Below, in pieces: positions 14,874 to 25,700 of a DNA stretch of 64,000 nt (positions are counted from its first letter, which is position 1; each line of letters starts with the position of its first letter). The stretch is from Alphaproteobacteria bacterium. Its GTDB lineage: Bacteria > Pseudomonadota > Alphaproteobacteria > Sphingomonadales > Sphingomonadaceae. The stretch is from positions 231,330 to 295,329 of the forward strand of contig JAHJIJ010000011.1 of NCBI GenBank assembly GCA_018823325.1, read 5' to 3'. The position numbers and the translations under genes were made by a program. Below the pieces are notes generated by a model. The model was not told the origin of the DNA, searched no databases, and saw only the letters and a program-made list of their open reading frames with translations.

Positions 14874-16166
14874 ATGCCGATTCGTCGTTTCTCAAAAATT
14901 GTTTCAGATGTGGAGTTGACCAAACTGCTTCGACGCTTCGAGGCTGGCACCACTATCGATGTCAACAAGACGATCCACTTTCACCATTTGGACTCGGACG
15001 AACTGGAGCGGATCTTGCCTGATGCCTTCGAGGCGGACCCAGGCTTCACGGGTCGCCAAGTCCGCTGTTTATTGCGCGAAGCCCTGTGGAGCAGCCGAAA
15101 GAAGGGGCCGCTTACCATCGACTCGCTCGTGGCCGAAGCGCACCGCATTGCCAAGAAGCAGCTGGCGCAGCCCCAGAAACGCTATGCAATGTGGACCAAG
15201 TTTCGCGCGCGACAGATGCCATTCTCACCCGGCTTTCGACTAAACTGGAATGGCGTCTTGCTGGAGAGCGCCAACCATCTGCCGGGCTACATGGCAAAGG
15301 GCGAGTATTTTCTGAACGGCCATGGTCGTATCGATCCCAGTCGCCCCGTTTTCTTCTGCCATTTAATCGCAAGATGCGAGGCCCGGCACGAGGAGAATGC
15401 TGTCGATCAGATGCTGGATGCGACCGACCTCTTCATGGCGCTGTTCAACATGTACGAGATGTGGGGACGTTGGTCGAAAGGCGGTGAGCAATGGGCCGAG
15501 GGCAAGCTTTGGCACGGCCCTTATCATTTCGTGTTCGAGGGTCAGCGCTTTCTCGGTGAAGAGCACGTCTGGTATAGCCCCAACTTCGACGAAGAGGCCT
15601 GGGGTATTCACCCCATCGATATGCCCGCCGTTTTGCGTTTCATCCCGCGTGTCCGGCGGGCGCTTTCCGCCTTGGACAGGCACCCGCTGCGTGATCTGCT
15701 GATCAAAGTTCTTCGCCTGATGCAGAATGCGATGAGTTCGCGTGACCAGAGTTACAGCCTGCTGCGATACTGGTCAGCGCTGGAGCAGCTTTATGGCGAT
15801 CCGCATGGACGAGAGAAAAGTTATTCACGCATCATCCAGCGCGCATCCTTTGCCGAGCATGACAAGCAGATTGCGCGCTGGAAGCTCGGTCACATATCGC
15901 GCATCCGCAACGAATACGTCCACGCCGGTGACAATGACGACGACCTGCGCGTGATGGCGCAGTATCTGCGGATGCTGCTGTCGCGGCACGTCAATTATCT
16001 GCTGTTCCATGCCCCCCAGGTCGAAAGCCATAGCCATTGGCTCGAGATCGTGGACCTGCCGGGAGATGAATCGGTGTTGGTCGCGCGCAAGTCAGTCATC
16101 GATCTGCGCATTGGGCTGATCCGGCAGGGGAAGGAACACAATGCGACACCCAAAGAGAGCGATTAA
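14874..16166 (+). CDS. Apea-like HEPN-motif protein (putative RNase effector)
   Basis: A 430-residue protein whose N-terminal 300 residues I cannot assign. The C-terminal part (about 285-385) is helical and contains SRIRNEYVHAGDNDDDLRVM. The RNEYVH at 345-350 is the R-N-x-x-x-H active-site motif of HEPN ribonucleases and fits Apea-like HEPN proteins found in defence contexts. The preceding SALEQLYGDPHGREKSYSRI is also typical of those domains. Start: ATG 14874 is used; an upstream in-frame ATG (14802) would include the palindrome. It stands alone, 102 bp before the AbiE-STAND operon. Confidence 0.65.
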   Translation: MPIRRFSKIVSDVELTKLLRRFEAGTTIDVNKTIHFHHLDSDELERILPDAFEADPGFTGRQVRCLLREALWSSRKKGPLTIDSLVAEAHRIAKKQLAQPQKRYAMWTKFRARQMPFSPGFRLNWNGVLLESANHLPGYMAKGEYFLNGHGRIDPSRPVFFCHLIARCEARHEENAVDQMLDATDLFMALFNMYEMWGRWSKGGEQWAEGKLWHGPYHFVFEGQRFLGEEHVWYSPNFDEEAWGIHPIDMPAVLRFIPRVRRALSALDRHPLRDLLIKVLRLMQNAMSSRDQSYSLLRYWSALEQLYGDPHGREKSYSRIIQRASFAEHDKQIARWKLGHISRIRNEYVHAGDNDDDLRVMAQYLRMLLSRHVNYLLFHAPQVESHSHWLEIVDLPGDESVLVARKSVIDLRIGLIRQGKEHNATPKESD

Positions 16167-16200
16167 TTTTCAAAGCATTTTAGCTGCTGGGCTACAAATT

Positions 16201-16228
16201 TTAGATATTTTCTAATCTCGATCCGATT
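16201..16228. promoter_or_regulatory. AT-rich repeat region before the second abiEi
   Basis: The 70 bp between the HEPN gene and the second abiEi are far richer in A/T than the surroundings. They hold TTAGA/TCTAA (16201-16205, 16211-16215) and TAATC/GATTA inverted repeats (16213-16217, 16225-16229). This is a suitable place for the operon promoter and for AbiEi binding; exact promoter boxes are unclear. Confidence 0.4.
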
Positions 16229-16268
16229 AATCTCTATGCCAGTTTGTGCATGGAAGCTACAAAGCGGC

Positions 16269-17111
16269 ATGGAATCTAATCTCCGCACCCTCGGCCCTAA
16301 CGAGACTCGGCTGATGCTGTCGCTCGCGGAGGATGACCGCGACATCGTGTCTGCGACCGAGGTGATAGATTTGCTCGGTTCGGAAGCCACGGCACGCTCC
16401 GTCATTCGCAGCTTGCTGCGCAAGGGCTGGCTCACGCGCCTGGTCGGCGGGCGATACATGGTGCTCCCGCCCTCGCACGGGCCTGAAAATATGGGCGAGA
16501 ATAATGTCCTCGCGCTAGCCTCCGCGGCTGTCGAGCAATCCTATGTCGGATGGTGGTCAGCGGCATCTTTTCATGGGCTGACGACCCAGCGGCCGCGCGT
16601 CGCCACAGTCGCGGTTCTCAAGCAGCGCGATGACGTGACGATCGAGGGGCATGCCGTCCGGTTCGTTCAGATCGCCCCACGCAAATTCTTCGGTTTCGCC
16701 GAAATCGAAATCTACGGCCGCACTGTCCGTCTCTCGACGCCGGCCAAGACCGTCATCGATTGCATCGACCGGCCGGCGCTCGCTGGTGGCCCCTCCGAGG
16801 TCGCGCGCATCGTATTTGGCGCCTCCCGCAGCGTGGAGACCATCGATCTCGTTGCGGACGCGCTACGAATGCAGTCACAATCGTTGTTGCAGCGCCTCGG
16901 CTTTCTTGCCGATCTCGTAGGCTGGCATTTACCGGACACCGACCGTGCCCAAATCCGCGCGGCGATTACGCCGTCGGCGCGATCGACCTTTGGTCGCAAG
17001 GAACGGCGGCCGGACGACATCGGCTATGTCAGCGACTGGGGCTTGTTCGTACACGCTACGGAAAACGACCTACTCGCTGATGTTCCCAGAATGTCGTCAG
17101 GGTCACGCTAA
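16269..17111 (+). CDS. AbiEi-type antitoxin/repressor, second copy
   Basis: A 280-residue protein with an N-terminal winged helix (DIVSATEVIDLLGSEATARS, then LLRKGWLTRLVGGRYMVLPP) and the AbiEi C-terminal domain (SYVGWWSAASFHGLTTQRP, then EIYGRTVRLSTPAKTVIDCI). This is COG5340-like AbiEi and differs from the DUF6088-type protein at 1572. Start is ambiguous between ATG 16236 and ATG 16269; neither has a strong ribosome-binding site, and the shorter form fits the family better. The stop overlaps the toxin start by one base. Confidence 0.82.
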   Translation: MESNLRTLGPNETRLMLSLAEDDRDIVSATEVIDLLGSEATARSVIRSLLRKGWLTRLVGGRYMVLPPSHGPENMGENNVLALASAAVEQSYVGWWSAASFHGLTTQRPRVATVAVLKQRDDVTIEGHAVRFVQIAPRKFFGFAEIEIYGRTVRLSTPAKTVIDCIDRPALAGGPSEVARIVFGASRSVETIDLVADALRMQSQSLLQRLGFLADLVGWHLPDTDRAQIRAAITPSARSTFGRKERRPDDIGYVSDWGLFVHATENDLLADVPRMSSGSR

Positions 17112-18016
17112 TGCTAACCACAGCCGAGCTTCGCAATGTGGCCAGGCGCTCGGGCGCCCGCGACATCGGCAATGTCGAGATCGACGTCCTTCTCACCCAT
17201 ATTCTTCAGCTGTTCCACGAGCGCGGCCTGCTTGAACACCTCGCGTTCAAGGGCGGGACGATGCTGCGCAAGATGGTATTCGGTCCGCGCGGGCGGCTGT
17301 CGACCGACCTCGACTTCACCAAATGCAGCGATATCGACGGCGACGATCTTCTTCTCGAAATCGCCGCGACCCTCCACGACGCGCCTTATCACGACATCAC
17401 ATTCCTGTTGGAGCGTGACAAGGATTGGTATCGCATCGCCGACGGCCTGTCGGCCAATCCGCTATGCACTCACGAAGCCAACAAGATCGGCGTGCGCATC
17501 AAAATTCAGGTCAGCACACGCGAGATGCCGATTTTGCCGGTGCTGCCGCTCGCCCAGCTCGAACAAGACTATTTCAAGCTGCTGCCGTTCGAACCCGCCG
17601 CGATTCCCTGCCTCGCCTTTGAAGAGATCGTCGGCGAGAAGATTCGCGCCGCCAGCCAACGATCGAAGGTGCGCGATCTCCATGATCTATCCGAGATCGC
17701 CAAGCGCGCGATCAATCGTGACCTCATCCGGTCACTGGCGGTGTTGAAGCTATGGGGCGTCGACGATGCATTGTCCTTCGGCCGTTTCCGCGAGCGCATC
17801 GAAACCGCGGACTACGACGTCGACGACTTGCGCATGCTTCTGCGGCGCGACGAAAACCCTGATCTGAAAGCTCTCACCGGCCGGGTGATCGAGGGATTTC
17901 AGTTTCTCGGCCAACTTACCGATGCCGAGCGTGCCCTTGTCGCCGACGCACGAGGGCAACTGCGCGACGAGGCGCTGGCATTGGTCGAACAATTGCGTGC
18001 GGGGGCCGCCGGGTGA
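17111..18016 (+). CDS. AbiEii-type nucleotidyltransferase toxin, second copy
   Basis: A 301-residue AbiEii/AbiGii-family protein. The nucleotidyltransferase motifs are HLAFKGGTMLRKMVF (about 43-57) and RLSTDLDFTKCSD (about 62-74), with the two catalytic aspartates in TDLDF, and the domain also contains CLAFEEIVGEKIRAASQRSKVRDLHDL. It pairs with the AbiEi immediately upstream. Its stop overlaps the GTG start of a 1590-residue NTPase (GTGA at 18013-18016), so the toxin is part of a four-gene operon, which is not the usual two-gene AbiE arrangement. Confidence 0.87.
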   Translation: MLTTAELRNVARRSGARDIGNVEIDVLLTHILQLFHERGLLEHLAFKGGTMLRKMVFGPRGRLSTDLDFTKCSDIDGDDLLLEIAATLHDAPYHDITFLLERDKDWYRIADGLSANPLCTHEANKIGVRIKIQVSTREMPILPVLPLAQLEQDYFKLLPFEPAAIPCLAFEEIVGEKIRAASQRSKVRDLHDLSEIAKRAINRDLIRSLAVLKLWGVDDALSFGRFRERIETADYDVDDLRMLLRRDENPDLKALTGRVIEGFQFLGQLTDAERALVADARGQLRDEALALVEQLRAGAAG

Positions 18017-21000
18017 GAGAGGACGAGGATGCGGTGGATGATAATCCGCCCCGCCGGGATGCCTCGCCCGAGGCCACCGGCGGAATCGGCACGAGCTATG
18101 AGCATGTTTGTATCGCGGCCTATCTCGCCGCATTGCTGACGCGATCGCATGCCCCGGTGTGCCCCGGCGTCGTCACCAGCATTGCCCTTCAACAAAAAGC
18201 GAATGGACGTCCATTGGACGATGTCGTGATCGGCTGGGAGGACGATGCCGGTCGCAAGGGAACGGTTGATCTTCAACTGAAGCGCCGTCTTCCGGTTTCG
18301 GCCGGAGAAAAGTCGGATTTCGCCAGAATCGTAGCCGACGCGTGGGAGACGATGAAGCTCTCCGACTTCGTCGATCGGCGAGACCTCGCCGGCGGGCTGA
18401 GCGAATTGATCTCGTCGGCCAATCACTATGCCTGCCAAAAGCTGCGGGACCTCGCTGCCGAAAGTGATCCGGCCGGTTTTGCGAAGGCTGTCGCGACCCA
18501 GGTAGATGGTGCGGCGCGAAAGGCTAGCACCGCGGTGCTGGAAGTCCTGACACGATCGCTCGGAGCGGCACCGTCCAGCGCCGACATGCTTTTCTTCTGG
18601 CGCAATTTCGTCGTTGGGCGGATGGAAACAACTGCACAACTCGGGATCGACCGGCTGCGTGCGATCGACCTGTTGAGCCAGATCGCGCCACCCGACGGTG
18701 CCAATCCGACCCAATTGTTCGCTGTGCTCGAAGCCCTGGCGAGGCAGCTCAACGTCCATGCGGCGCATGTCGATCGCAAAATGCTGGTCAGCTTGTTGGA
18801 GGAGCGCTTTGGAACACGAGTATCGCCTTTGCCAGGCGGCCTTCCCGATGCATTGGAAGCAGGCCGCCGCGGTGCGGCTCTGGAGCTTGAGGGATTTCGA
18901 GATCAAGCCGTAGCGCAGTTGATCGATCCGCTCTTTGCGACACAAGACGGCGAAGGGCGAAAAGCGACAGAAAGGCTGGTCCACCTCGACGGGGTCGAAG
19001 CTGAATTGAGGGCCTCCCGCTCGCTCGTCGTGGTTGGCGAGCCTGGTGCCGGCAAGTCGAACGCGCTCGCCCAGATCGCCGTGTCGCTCTTGGGGCAACC
19101 CGGGCTGGTCCCGATCGTCCGAAGCCTGCCGTCGCTCGCCCTGCACAAAACCGCCATCGTCTCGCAGCTGTGCGGGAAGGGAAACTTCTCCGACTTTTCC
19201 GAGGCACATTTCGCGACGCTGGCACGAAGCAGTCAGGCCGTCTTGCTTTTCGATGGTTGGAATGAACTGAACCCGGAGCAGCGGCAATGGGCCTGGTCCG
19301 AGCTTGAAACGCTTCGGCGCGACTATGCCAACCTGCTGCTTGTCATTGCCACCCGAGCAGGGACCGCGAGCCCGTTCGCGCAGGCGGCCTTACTTGAAAT
19401 CCAACCGTTCGACCGCGATCGACAGCTTGAAACAGCAGCACGCTTGATCGGTCCGATAGGGCACGATCTCGTCATCCGTGCCCGCGCCATCCCGGCGCTT
19501 CGCCCTCTACTGCGAACTCCGATCTTCCTATCAGCGATCCTCCGGCAAGGCGCCTCGGGAACGCTCCCGGCCGATCGTGAAACCGCCATCGCCGGGCTCG
19601 TTGCGGATGCGGGCGGCGCCCCGGCCCGACGAGAACAATTACGCATCGCGCTCGATGGCCAGCAGAACGTGTTTTTACAGGCGATCGCCGATCACCTGAT
19701 GACCGCGGGGACGACCTTCGCCGCAGAATCCGCGCTTTTCCAGGTCCTCGGCGCAGTCGCTGCTGATTTGAAGGCGCGCCAGCTGCTTGCGCAGCCGATC
19801 TCCGCCCAAGGCGTGCTCGATCTTCTTGTCAGCCATCATTTGCTGGTTGGCACCGGCGCCCTCGGCGAACGAACGATCAGTTTTCAGCATCAGCTCATCC
19901 AGGAATGGTTTGCATCGCAGAGCGTCGAGACCCTCATCCTTTATCAGACCGATGGCGCGATCGACACCACGCTACGCAACCTGATCGATGCGCCGTTCTG
20001 GTCCGTGACGATCCTCTTCGCTGTCGATCGTCTGAGCCGGTCGGCAGCCGCAGAAGCACCACTACGAACACTGATTCTGACGACGATCGGTATCGAACCA
20101 TTCCTGGCCGCCGATTTCCTTCTTCTGGCACGTGACCGCATCGATGCGGCGCTGGATGAGCAGATTATCGCCTTCGCCAATCGGTGGCTTGAACTCGATT
20201 CAACGCGGGCGACAAAATTCATGCTCGCGACTGGAATGACGCAGTTCGCCGATCACCTTTGGGCGACTTTGAAGGCGAGCAGGGCACTCGCCTTCGATCT
20301 GCGTCGATCCGGCCGCAGTTTCCCGATCGGCGCGCTGACGGAAAACTGGGACCGGGAGTTTCCCGGACTTGATAGCGAGACACGCCGCCTTCTGCTGATC
20401 GACCTTGTCGAGCAAGGCGACGCTGCCAGTCTGGCGCTCAGCGTAGAAGCTGCGGCAAAAGACCAGAGTGTCGACGTGGTGGCGGGCGTTATCGACTATC
20501 TCGATTTTCGGGACGAACGCGCATCGCTGGACCACCTGCTGGACAAGTTACCAAAGGCGATTTGGGCCGAACTCGCCCGTGGCCGCATACCGGACAATCT
20601 TGCCGATCGGCATCGTACACGCTGGCTGCGCCAACGCCGCAAGCGGTTCAAGCGAGCCGAGGGCTTTGAATGGATCAATCTGGCGCTGGAATTCGACTGC
20701 GCCAAACCAGCGGCGATCATTGATGCAGCATTGGATCTCAAGTCGGACAACCATTGGTCCAGCTACGAACTGGAACAGCGACTATTTGAGCGCTTCCCGT
20801 CAAACTTCCAGGCAGCGCTGGTGTCAAGGCTGCTGAGAGACGGCAAACTACCCTATCGAGCGTCGCAATATCTCATCGATGTCGAACCAGCCGAACAGAC
20901 AGCACTTCGCGCTATCGCTCTTTCCAAAGATGCGCATTTCCCTCGCCGCCAGCTGGCCGCGCAACTACTGGCGCCCGAGCTTGTCGCGGGGCTGATCGAT

Positions 21001-22785
21001 CATATGATCGCCTGCGCGGGAAATCGCGATGCACTGCGCACCCCCGACACGCAAGAGGTGCGCGATGCCTTGCGCAGCGTCCGCCTCAATCTGCTGGTGC
21101 CGGACGTCATCGGACGGTCCGTGGCCGATGCCGACCAAGCGGCGGTCCTCATTTCGCTCCTGGCCGATTGGCGCGGCGCGGACGAAGAGCGGCGTTTCAC
21201 TGTCACGGCTGAGGAGCGCGCATCGTTGATTGAGCGCGCGCACAACTGGGCGGCATTGCTCCTCGCGCATCCTGATCTGCGGCGCCACGATCTGGCCGAG
21301 CTGGGCCGCCTAATCGGCCGACTTACCGATGTATCACTGCTGCCCACCTTGATGAAAATCTGGGACCGGGATCGCTCCCAGCAGGCCGAAGAACGCGCTG
21401 CGCGTGCACTGGACCCGCATGGACCGCGCGCGAGTGAAGCCTTTATGGGCTACGATAATCAGTATCGTGCAGCGGCGCTCGCGATCGGCGGCGGCGAGAT
21501 GATCAACACCATGATCGCGCGGCTCGATGATCCTGTTTGGGAACATGATGCCGCAATTGTGCTCGGGCAGTTGCTGGAGGTCGATCCGGTCGAGCGCGGT
21601 CCGATGGGTCCTAAAATGAACGACCTGGCCACACGCCATGCGCGCCTGCGCGAACGCAGTGCCAGTACGCCGCACCCTGTCGCTGCAAGATTGATCGACA
21701 GGATCGATGCACTGGTTGCTCTCGGCGACATGGATTCGATTGCGCGCGCGTTTCAGCTCGCCGGTCCGGTCACTCTCATGAATTACGGCAATCGCCGCCC
21801 AAGCCTGTTGAACCTGATCGAAGTGGGCAAGAACAACGGTCTGCTGCGGGATTTCTGCAAGGCATTTACAGATCGGGGCGAGTTTCTTCCGGCTCATATC
21901 GTTCGCCACGGAATCGCACTCGGTGTCGCCGCCCTGGGCGCGATGAAATGGGTTCACGAGAACGATTATTGGCGCGTCGAAGACTGGTTGCGTCTCATCG
22001 CCTATGCCGATGATGCAGAGGCAGCGCTGCCGCCGTTCGATGAACTGCCAGCCGAGCTGGTGCGCCGATACCGGCTGCGCGATCTGGTTTACAAAATCGG
22101 CTACTCGACATCGCCGAAAGCGGTCGCCGCGCTCGTGGAACTGCTGCGACGGTCACCAGACTTGTTCAACGAGGGTTGGCCGGAGGCTATCGCCAGGATC
22201 GGCAGCCCAGAGGCCGGCCACGCCCTGCTCGACGCCATCGAAACAGCGCCAGGTGATGCCAAAGAATGGCGCAACACCTATGCGCTCCGACAGGCGCTCG
22301 CCTCGGTCGCGGCGCGACCGGGAGCGGTGCGGACGCGAGCGATGACGATGCTTCGTGAGACCCGCCATCCAGCCAAAAGGGCGGCTCTGGCCGACGCGCT
22401 GGCGCAGACGATGGATGAGCCGGATGCCATTGAGCTGCTGACCTATGCCGCCGAGCCCGACGGCGGCGTGATTGCGGGGGTGCTGATCGACAGACTTGAG
22501 CACGCGGCGGTGTCGCGGCTTCCGATCGAGGGCATGTCGAACACATTTGAGCTGGAGGGTGCGCCTTTGCCGCGATTGCGGCAATTGGCCTTCAGCCGGC
22601 TCCTCGCGAACCCGGAGCATTCGGTGTTGCGGTCCTGCCTGCAAGCGATCGATCATCTGCGTGACGAATATGGCAAGCCCGTCACCGAGCCCTATCATCC
22701 CGATATTGAAAACGGTCATGCCTGGCCCACCGCGGCCGAGCCGCTTTGGCTTGCTCTCGGATCTCAGGCCGAGCGAGGGCGCTGA
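18013..22785 (+). CDS. STAND-type NTPase with N-terminal PD-(D/E)xK-like nuclease (Avs-like architecture)
   Basis: A 1590-residue protein. Residues about 25-110 look like a restriction-endonuclease fold: GTSYEHVCIAAYL (Glu30), GRPLDDVVIG (Asp69/70) and VDLQLKRRL (Q88-x-K90). The NTPase domain has Walker A GEPGAGKS (342-349) and Walker B VLLFDGWNELN (about 410-420). The C-terminal 1100 residues are helical and repeat-like (HEAT/TPR type), probably the sensor. The order effector, NTPase, repeats is that of Avs-type antiviral proteins that detect conserved phage proteins. GTG start overlaps the toxin stop. No specific Avs class could be assigned by eye. Confidence 0.72.
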   Translation: MREDEDAVDDNPPRRDASPEATGGIGTSYEHVCIAAYLAALLTRSHAPVCPGVVTSIALQQKANGRPLDDVVIGWEDDAGRKGTVDLQLKRRLPVSAGEKSDFARIVADAWETMKLSDFVDRRDLAGGLSELISSANHYACQKLRDLAAESDPAGFAKAVATQVDGAARKASTAVLEVLTRSLGAAPSSADMLFFWRNFVVGRMETTAQLGIDRLRAIDLLSQIAPPDGANPTQLFAVLEALARQLNVHAAHVDRKMLVSLLEERFGTRVSPLPGGLPDALEAGRRGAALELEGFRDQAVAQLIDPLFATQDGEGRKATERLVHLDGVEAELRASRSLVVVGEPGAGKSNALAQIAVSLLGQPGLVPIVRSLPSLALHKTAIVSQLCGKGNFSDFSEAHFATLARSSQAVLLFDGWNELNPEQRQWAWSELETLRRDYANLLLVIATRAGTASPFAQAALLEIQPFDRDRQLETAARLIGPIGHDLVIRARAIPALRPLLRTPIFLSAILRQGASGTLPADRETAIAGLVADAGGAPARREQLRIALDGQQNVFLQAIADHLMTAGTTFAAESALFQVLGAVAADLKARQLLAQPISAQGVLDLLVSHHLLVGTGALGERTISFQHQLIQEWFASQSVETLILYQTDGAIDTTLRNLIDAPFWSVTILFAVDRLSRSAAAEAPLRTLILTTIGIEPFLAADFLLLARDRIDAALDEQIIAFANRWLELDSTRATKFMLATGMTQFADHLWATLKASRALAFDLRRSGRSFPIGALTENWDREFPGLDSETRRLLLIDLVEQGDAASLALSVEAAAKDQSVDVVAGVIDYLDFRDERASLDHLLDKLPKAIWAELARGRIPDNLADRHRTRWLRQRRKRFKRAEGFEWINLALEFDCAKPAAIIDAALDLKSDNHWSSYELEQRLFERFPSNFQAALVSRLLRDGKLPYRASQYLIDVEPAEQTALRAIALSKDAHFPRRQLAAQLLAPELVAGLIDHMIACAGNRDALRTPDTQEVRDALRSVRLNLLVPDVIGRSVADADQAAVLISLLADWRGADEERRFTVTAEERASLIERAHNWAALLLAHPDLRRHDLAELGRLIGRLTDVSLLPTLMKIWDRDRSQQAEERAARALDPHGPRASEAFMGYDNQYRAAALAIGGGEMINTMIARLDDPVWEHDAAIVLGQLLEVDPVERGPMGPKMNDLATRHARLRERSASTPHPVAARLIDRIDALVALGDMDSIARAFQLAGPVTLMNYGNRRPSLLNLIEVGKNNGLLRDFCKAFTDRGEFLPAHIVRHGIALGVAALGAMKWVHENDYWRVEDWLRLIAYADDAEAALPPFDELPAELVRRYRLRDLVYKIGYSTSPKAVAALVELLRRSPDLFNEGWPEAIARIGSPEAGHALLDAIETAPGDAKEWRNTYALRQALASVAARPGAVRTRAMTMLRETRHPAKRAALADALAQTMDEPDAIELLTYAAEPDGGVIAGVLIDRLEHAAVSRLPIEGMSNTFELEGAPLPRLRQLAFSRLLANPEHSVLRSCLQAIDHLRDEYGKPVTEPYHPDIENGHAWPTAAEPLWLALGSQAERGR

Positions 22786-22787
22786 AG

Positions 22788-25700
22788 ATGGACCCGCGCA
22801 CCATAAGGGCGCTGGCCGAGATGACCGACGAAGGTCGCTTCGAGCAAATGGCGCTTGCCATCCTCCACCATGCTGAGCCGCTCTGCGCATGCCTGTCGCA
22901 GCAAGGTGTTAACGCGAGCGGCAAAACCCGTGCATCGCCCGTCGACAATATCGGATTCGTGCGGGGAGCAACACCGCCACATCTAGTCGCCATTCACCAC
23001 ACAACCGCGATCGAGAGAGATCTTCGCGCAAAGTGGATGACCGAGCCGTCCGATGTCAGGAGCATCAGGATCGGCGATATCGCGAAAACCGCCAAGATTG
23101 TCGCGGAGGAGCGGGATAGAAAACCCGAACTCGCCGCGACCCTGTTCCTGACAACAAATCGCGAACCGGACGAAAAGCTCGTGCGCGATGCTGTGTCGCT
23201 CGGCGCACAATTTGGGATCACCATCGATATCTGGTCACGGGTACGATTGGCGCGAGTGCTCGATCTTGATCGGATTGGCCAGTCGATCCGACGCACGTTT
23301 CTCGGGATCGAGCAGGAACTGTTGTCGCCCGACCTTTTGTCCGACCTGTCCAGAATGAGCCTCGGCGCGCTGGCGCCGCCGGAGCTATCGGTCAGTTGGA
23401 TCGCACGGGACGTCGACCGACAATTTCTACAGTCTCGACGGCCAGTGAGCTTCGTGATTGGCGAGTCCGGCTCTGGGAAAACGGTCGCATGCCTCCGGGC
23501 CATGACGCATTGGATCACCGCCGGCGGTTTCGCGCTCATTCTTTCCGAAGATATCATCGATACGGCCACGTCGCTCAGCGGCGCCGTTCTGACCGGGTTG
23601 CGGCGTCTTCATCCCGAGCTTGCCGACACGCCCGGCGCCCTTTCGCTTGCCACCGCAACCCAACCCCTCCTTCTGGTGATCGAGGATATCAACCATTCCG
23701 CCAATCCCGGTCGCGCAATCGAGAAGGTAGCGCGATGGGCCGGCGATCCGGTCTCGGACGAGCGACGTGGCGTACCGGCATGGCGGATTTTGTGTCCGGT
23801 CTGGCCACGCTTCCTAAACGGTCTCTCCGAACAAAGCCGCCGCTTGGTCGAGCCGCTGCTCGTGCAGCCCAAGCCATTTACCGAGCATGACGGCATCGCC
23901 GCCTTGGAAGTCAAGGCGCAGATGATCGGATATCCGATCAGCACAATGGCCGCCTATGCGCTGTCAACCGCACTGGCACACGATCCGCTTTTGATAGGCC
24001 TGCACGACCTTGGCACGACATCGACTGCCGATACGGTCATCGCTGACTTTGTGGAGCGCTCGTTGCTTCGTTGCGAGAACCGTACTGGGACGCCTGCCAG
24101 CGAACTGCGTGTCGCCTTGGTGGAGATGGCAAAGCACATGCTCCAAAGGCGCTTGCTGTCGCCAACCTGGAGCGATGTTTCGAGTTGGCCGTCCCTTCAT
24201 GCGCAGGTCGACGCCCTGCGTCAGCTATTCGCGCATGGCGAGATCATTCGCCTCGAGGGAAGTACCGCGAGACAGAAAGTCGGCTTTCGCCACGATCGCG
24301 TTCGCGATCACTTGCTGGTCGCGGCGGCTGCAGCGCTGCATGACGCCGCGGCACTTGCTGACGATATGATAACCGACCCTTTTCTGGCGGAAATCTTCGG
24401 GTCGCTGCTGCTCGATCGCCTCGGCGAGCGCGCGCTTGTCGAGCGTGTTTGCGCTGGCAGCCCATTGGCGATTTTCCATGCGCTGAAGCGCGCGCATCAT
24501 GGGACAGAAAACAGGTCAACTCTGACGGCGATCGCAGCGCAGTGGCTCGCGGCAGTGGAAAATCGCGGCAGAGACAAAAGCGCGTTGCGGGCCGAAATGA
24601 CAGTGGTCCTCATGGACGCAGAAGGGCCGGATATCATCACGCTCGCCAAGTCGTTTCCGGACAGCACCCCGCATAGCCGGATGGCGCGCCTGCGGAATGG
24701 CGAGATCGAAGCGGGCGTCGAGGATTGCCTCCAACGGCAATTTTACAACCGAGCGCAATGGCGTGAGAGACAGATCGAGCACGCCAAGTTCACGCATGCC
24801 ACCACTCTATCTGACGCGCTGTCTGCGAGGTTGCGAGAGCCTAAGATAGATGGAGATGTTCGAGCGGCGCTGCTGAATCTCGCAGGGAGCATGGCCGATC
24901 CGCGCCTCTTACCGGCGATAAGCGCGAGCTGGGAATCCGACGAAGCGCGTATTGATCGGCTTGACGATTACCTTTGGGCCTTCGCTTATTGCTGCACGTC
25001 GGAAAACGCTGAGGCCGTTCTTCGCCCAATCTGCGCGGCCTGGGGAGCCTTGCCGCAGGAACGAAATGGCGGGATGCCATCACCGCGCGACGATCTCGCC
25101 GATAGCGGTATCCGCTGGTCGTTCGAACGTCGGCCTCCAGGGCCGGCAATCGATTATCTGGTCAAACGCGGCGAACAAGGCGATCTTGAGTGGCAAATCT
25201 ACTATCTGCTGCATGGTGTTGACCACCCGGCCGCTGTCCGGTTTTCGATCCGCGCCATGGCAAAGGCTCGGGCGAAGTCAGAGCAATGGTACTATGTCAA
25301 TTTCCGCAACGGATCGGATCACTGGCAACGTTACGCCGATGAATTCGGCATTCATATGTCGGCGGAAAATCGCGCTTGGCTGCGCGAGCACTGGCAGAAC
25401 GGCTCCGGTGATTCCCATGAGCGCATCGCCGCCTTCGATCTATGGGTTTCCAGCTGGGGCGATGACGATCTCGGTCATATGCGCGCGCATCAGGATGATG
25501 AGCTGCTGAGCGATCGGATTCTGAGGCGGCGGCTTGAGCGCGGCGACGCTGACGCAATTCCGCTTCTGCTGCCAAAGTTGCAGGGGGAACAGCAACGCTA
25601 CTGGTGGCAGTTCACCCGAACGGTCTGGTCGGATGACCTCACCGACGCGTTACGGGATGCTTTCGAGCAGCGCGCGGCCCAAATCGCGCAGTCCACGGAT

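Noticed and set aside
17899..19287. A 462-codon minus-strand frame opposite the first NTPase
   Set aside because: Walker A and B motifs are on the plus strand; this frame has no motif.
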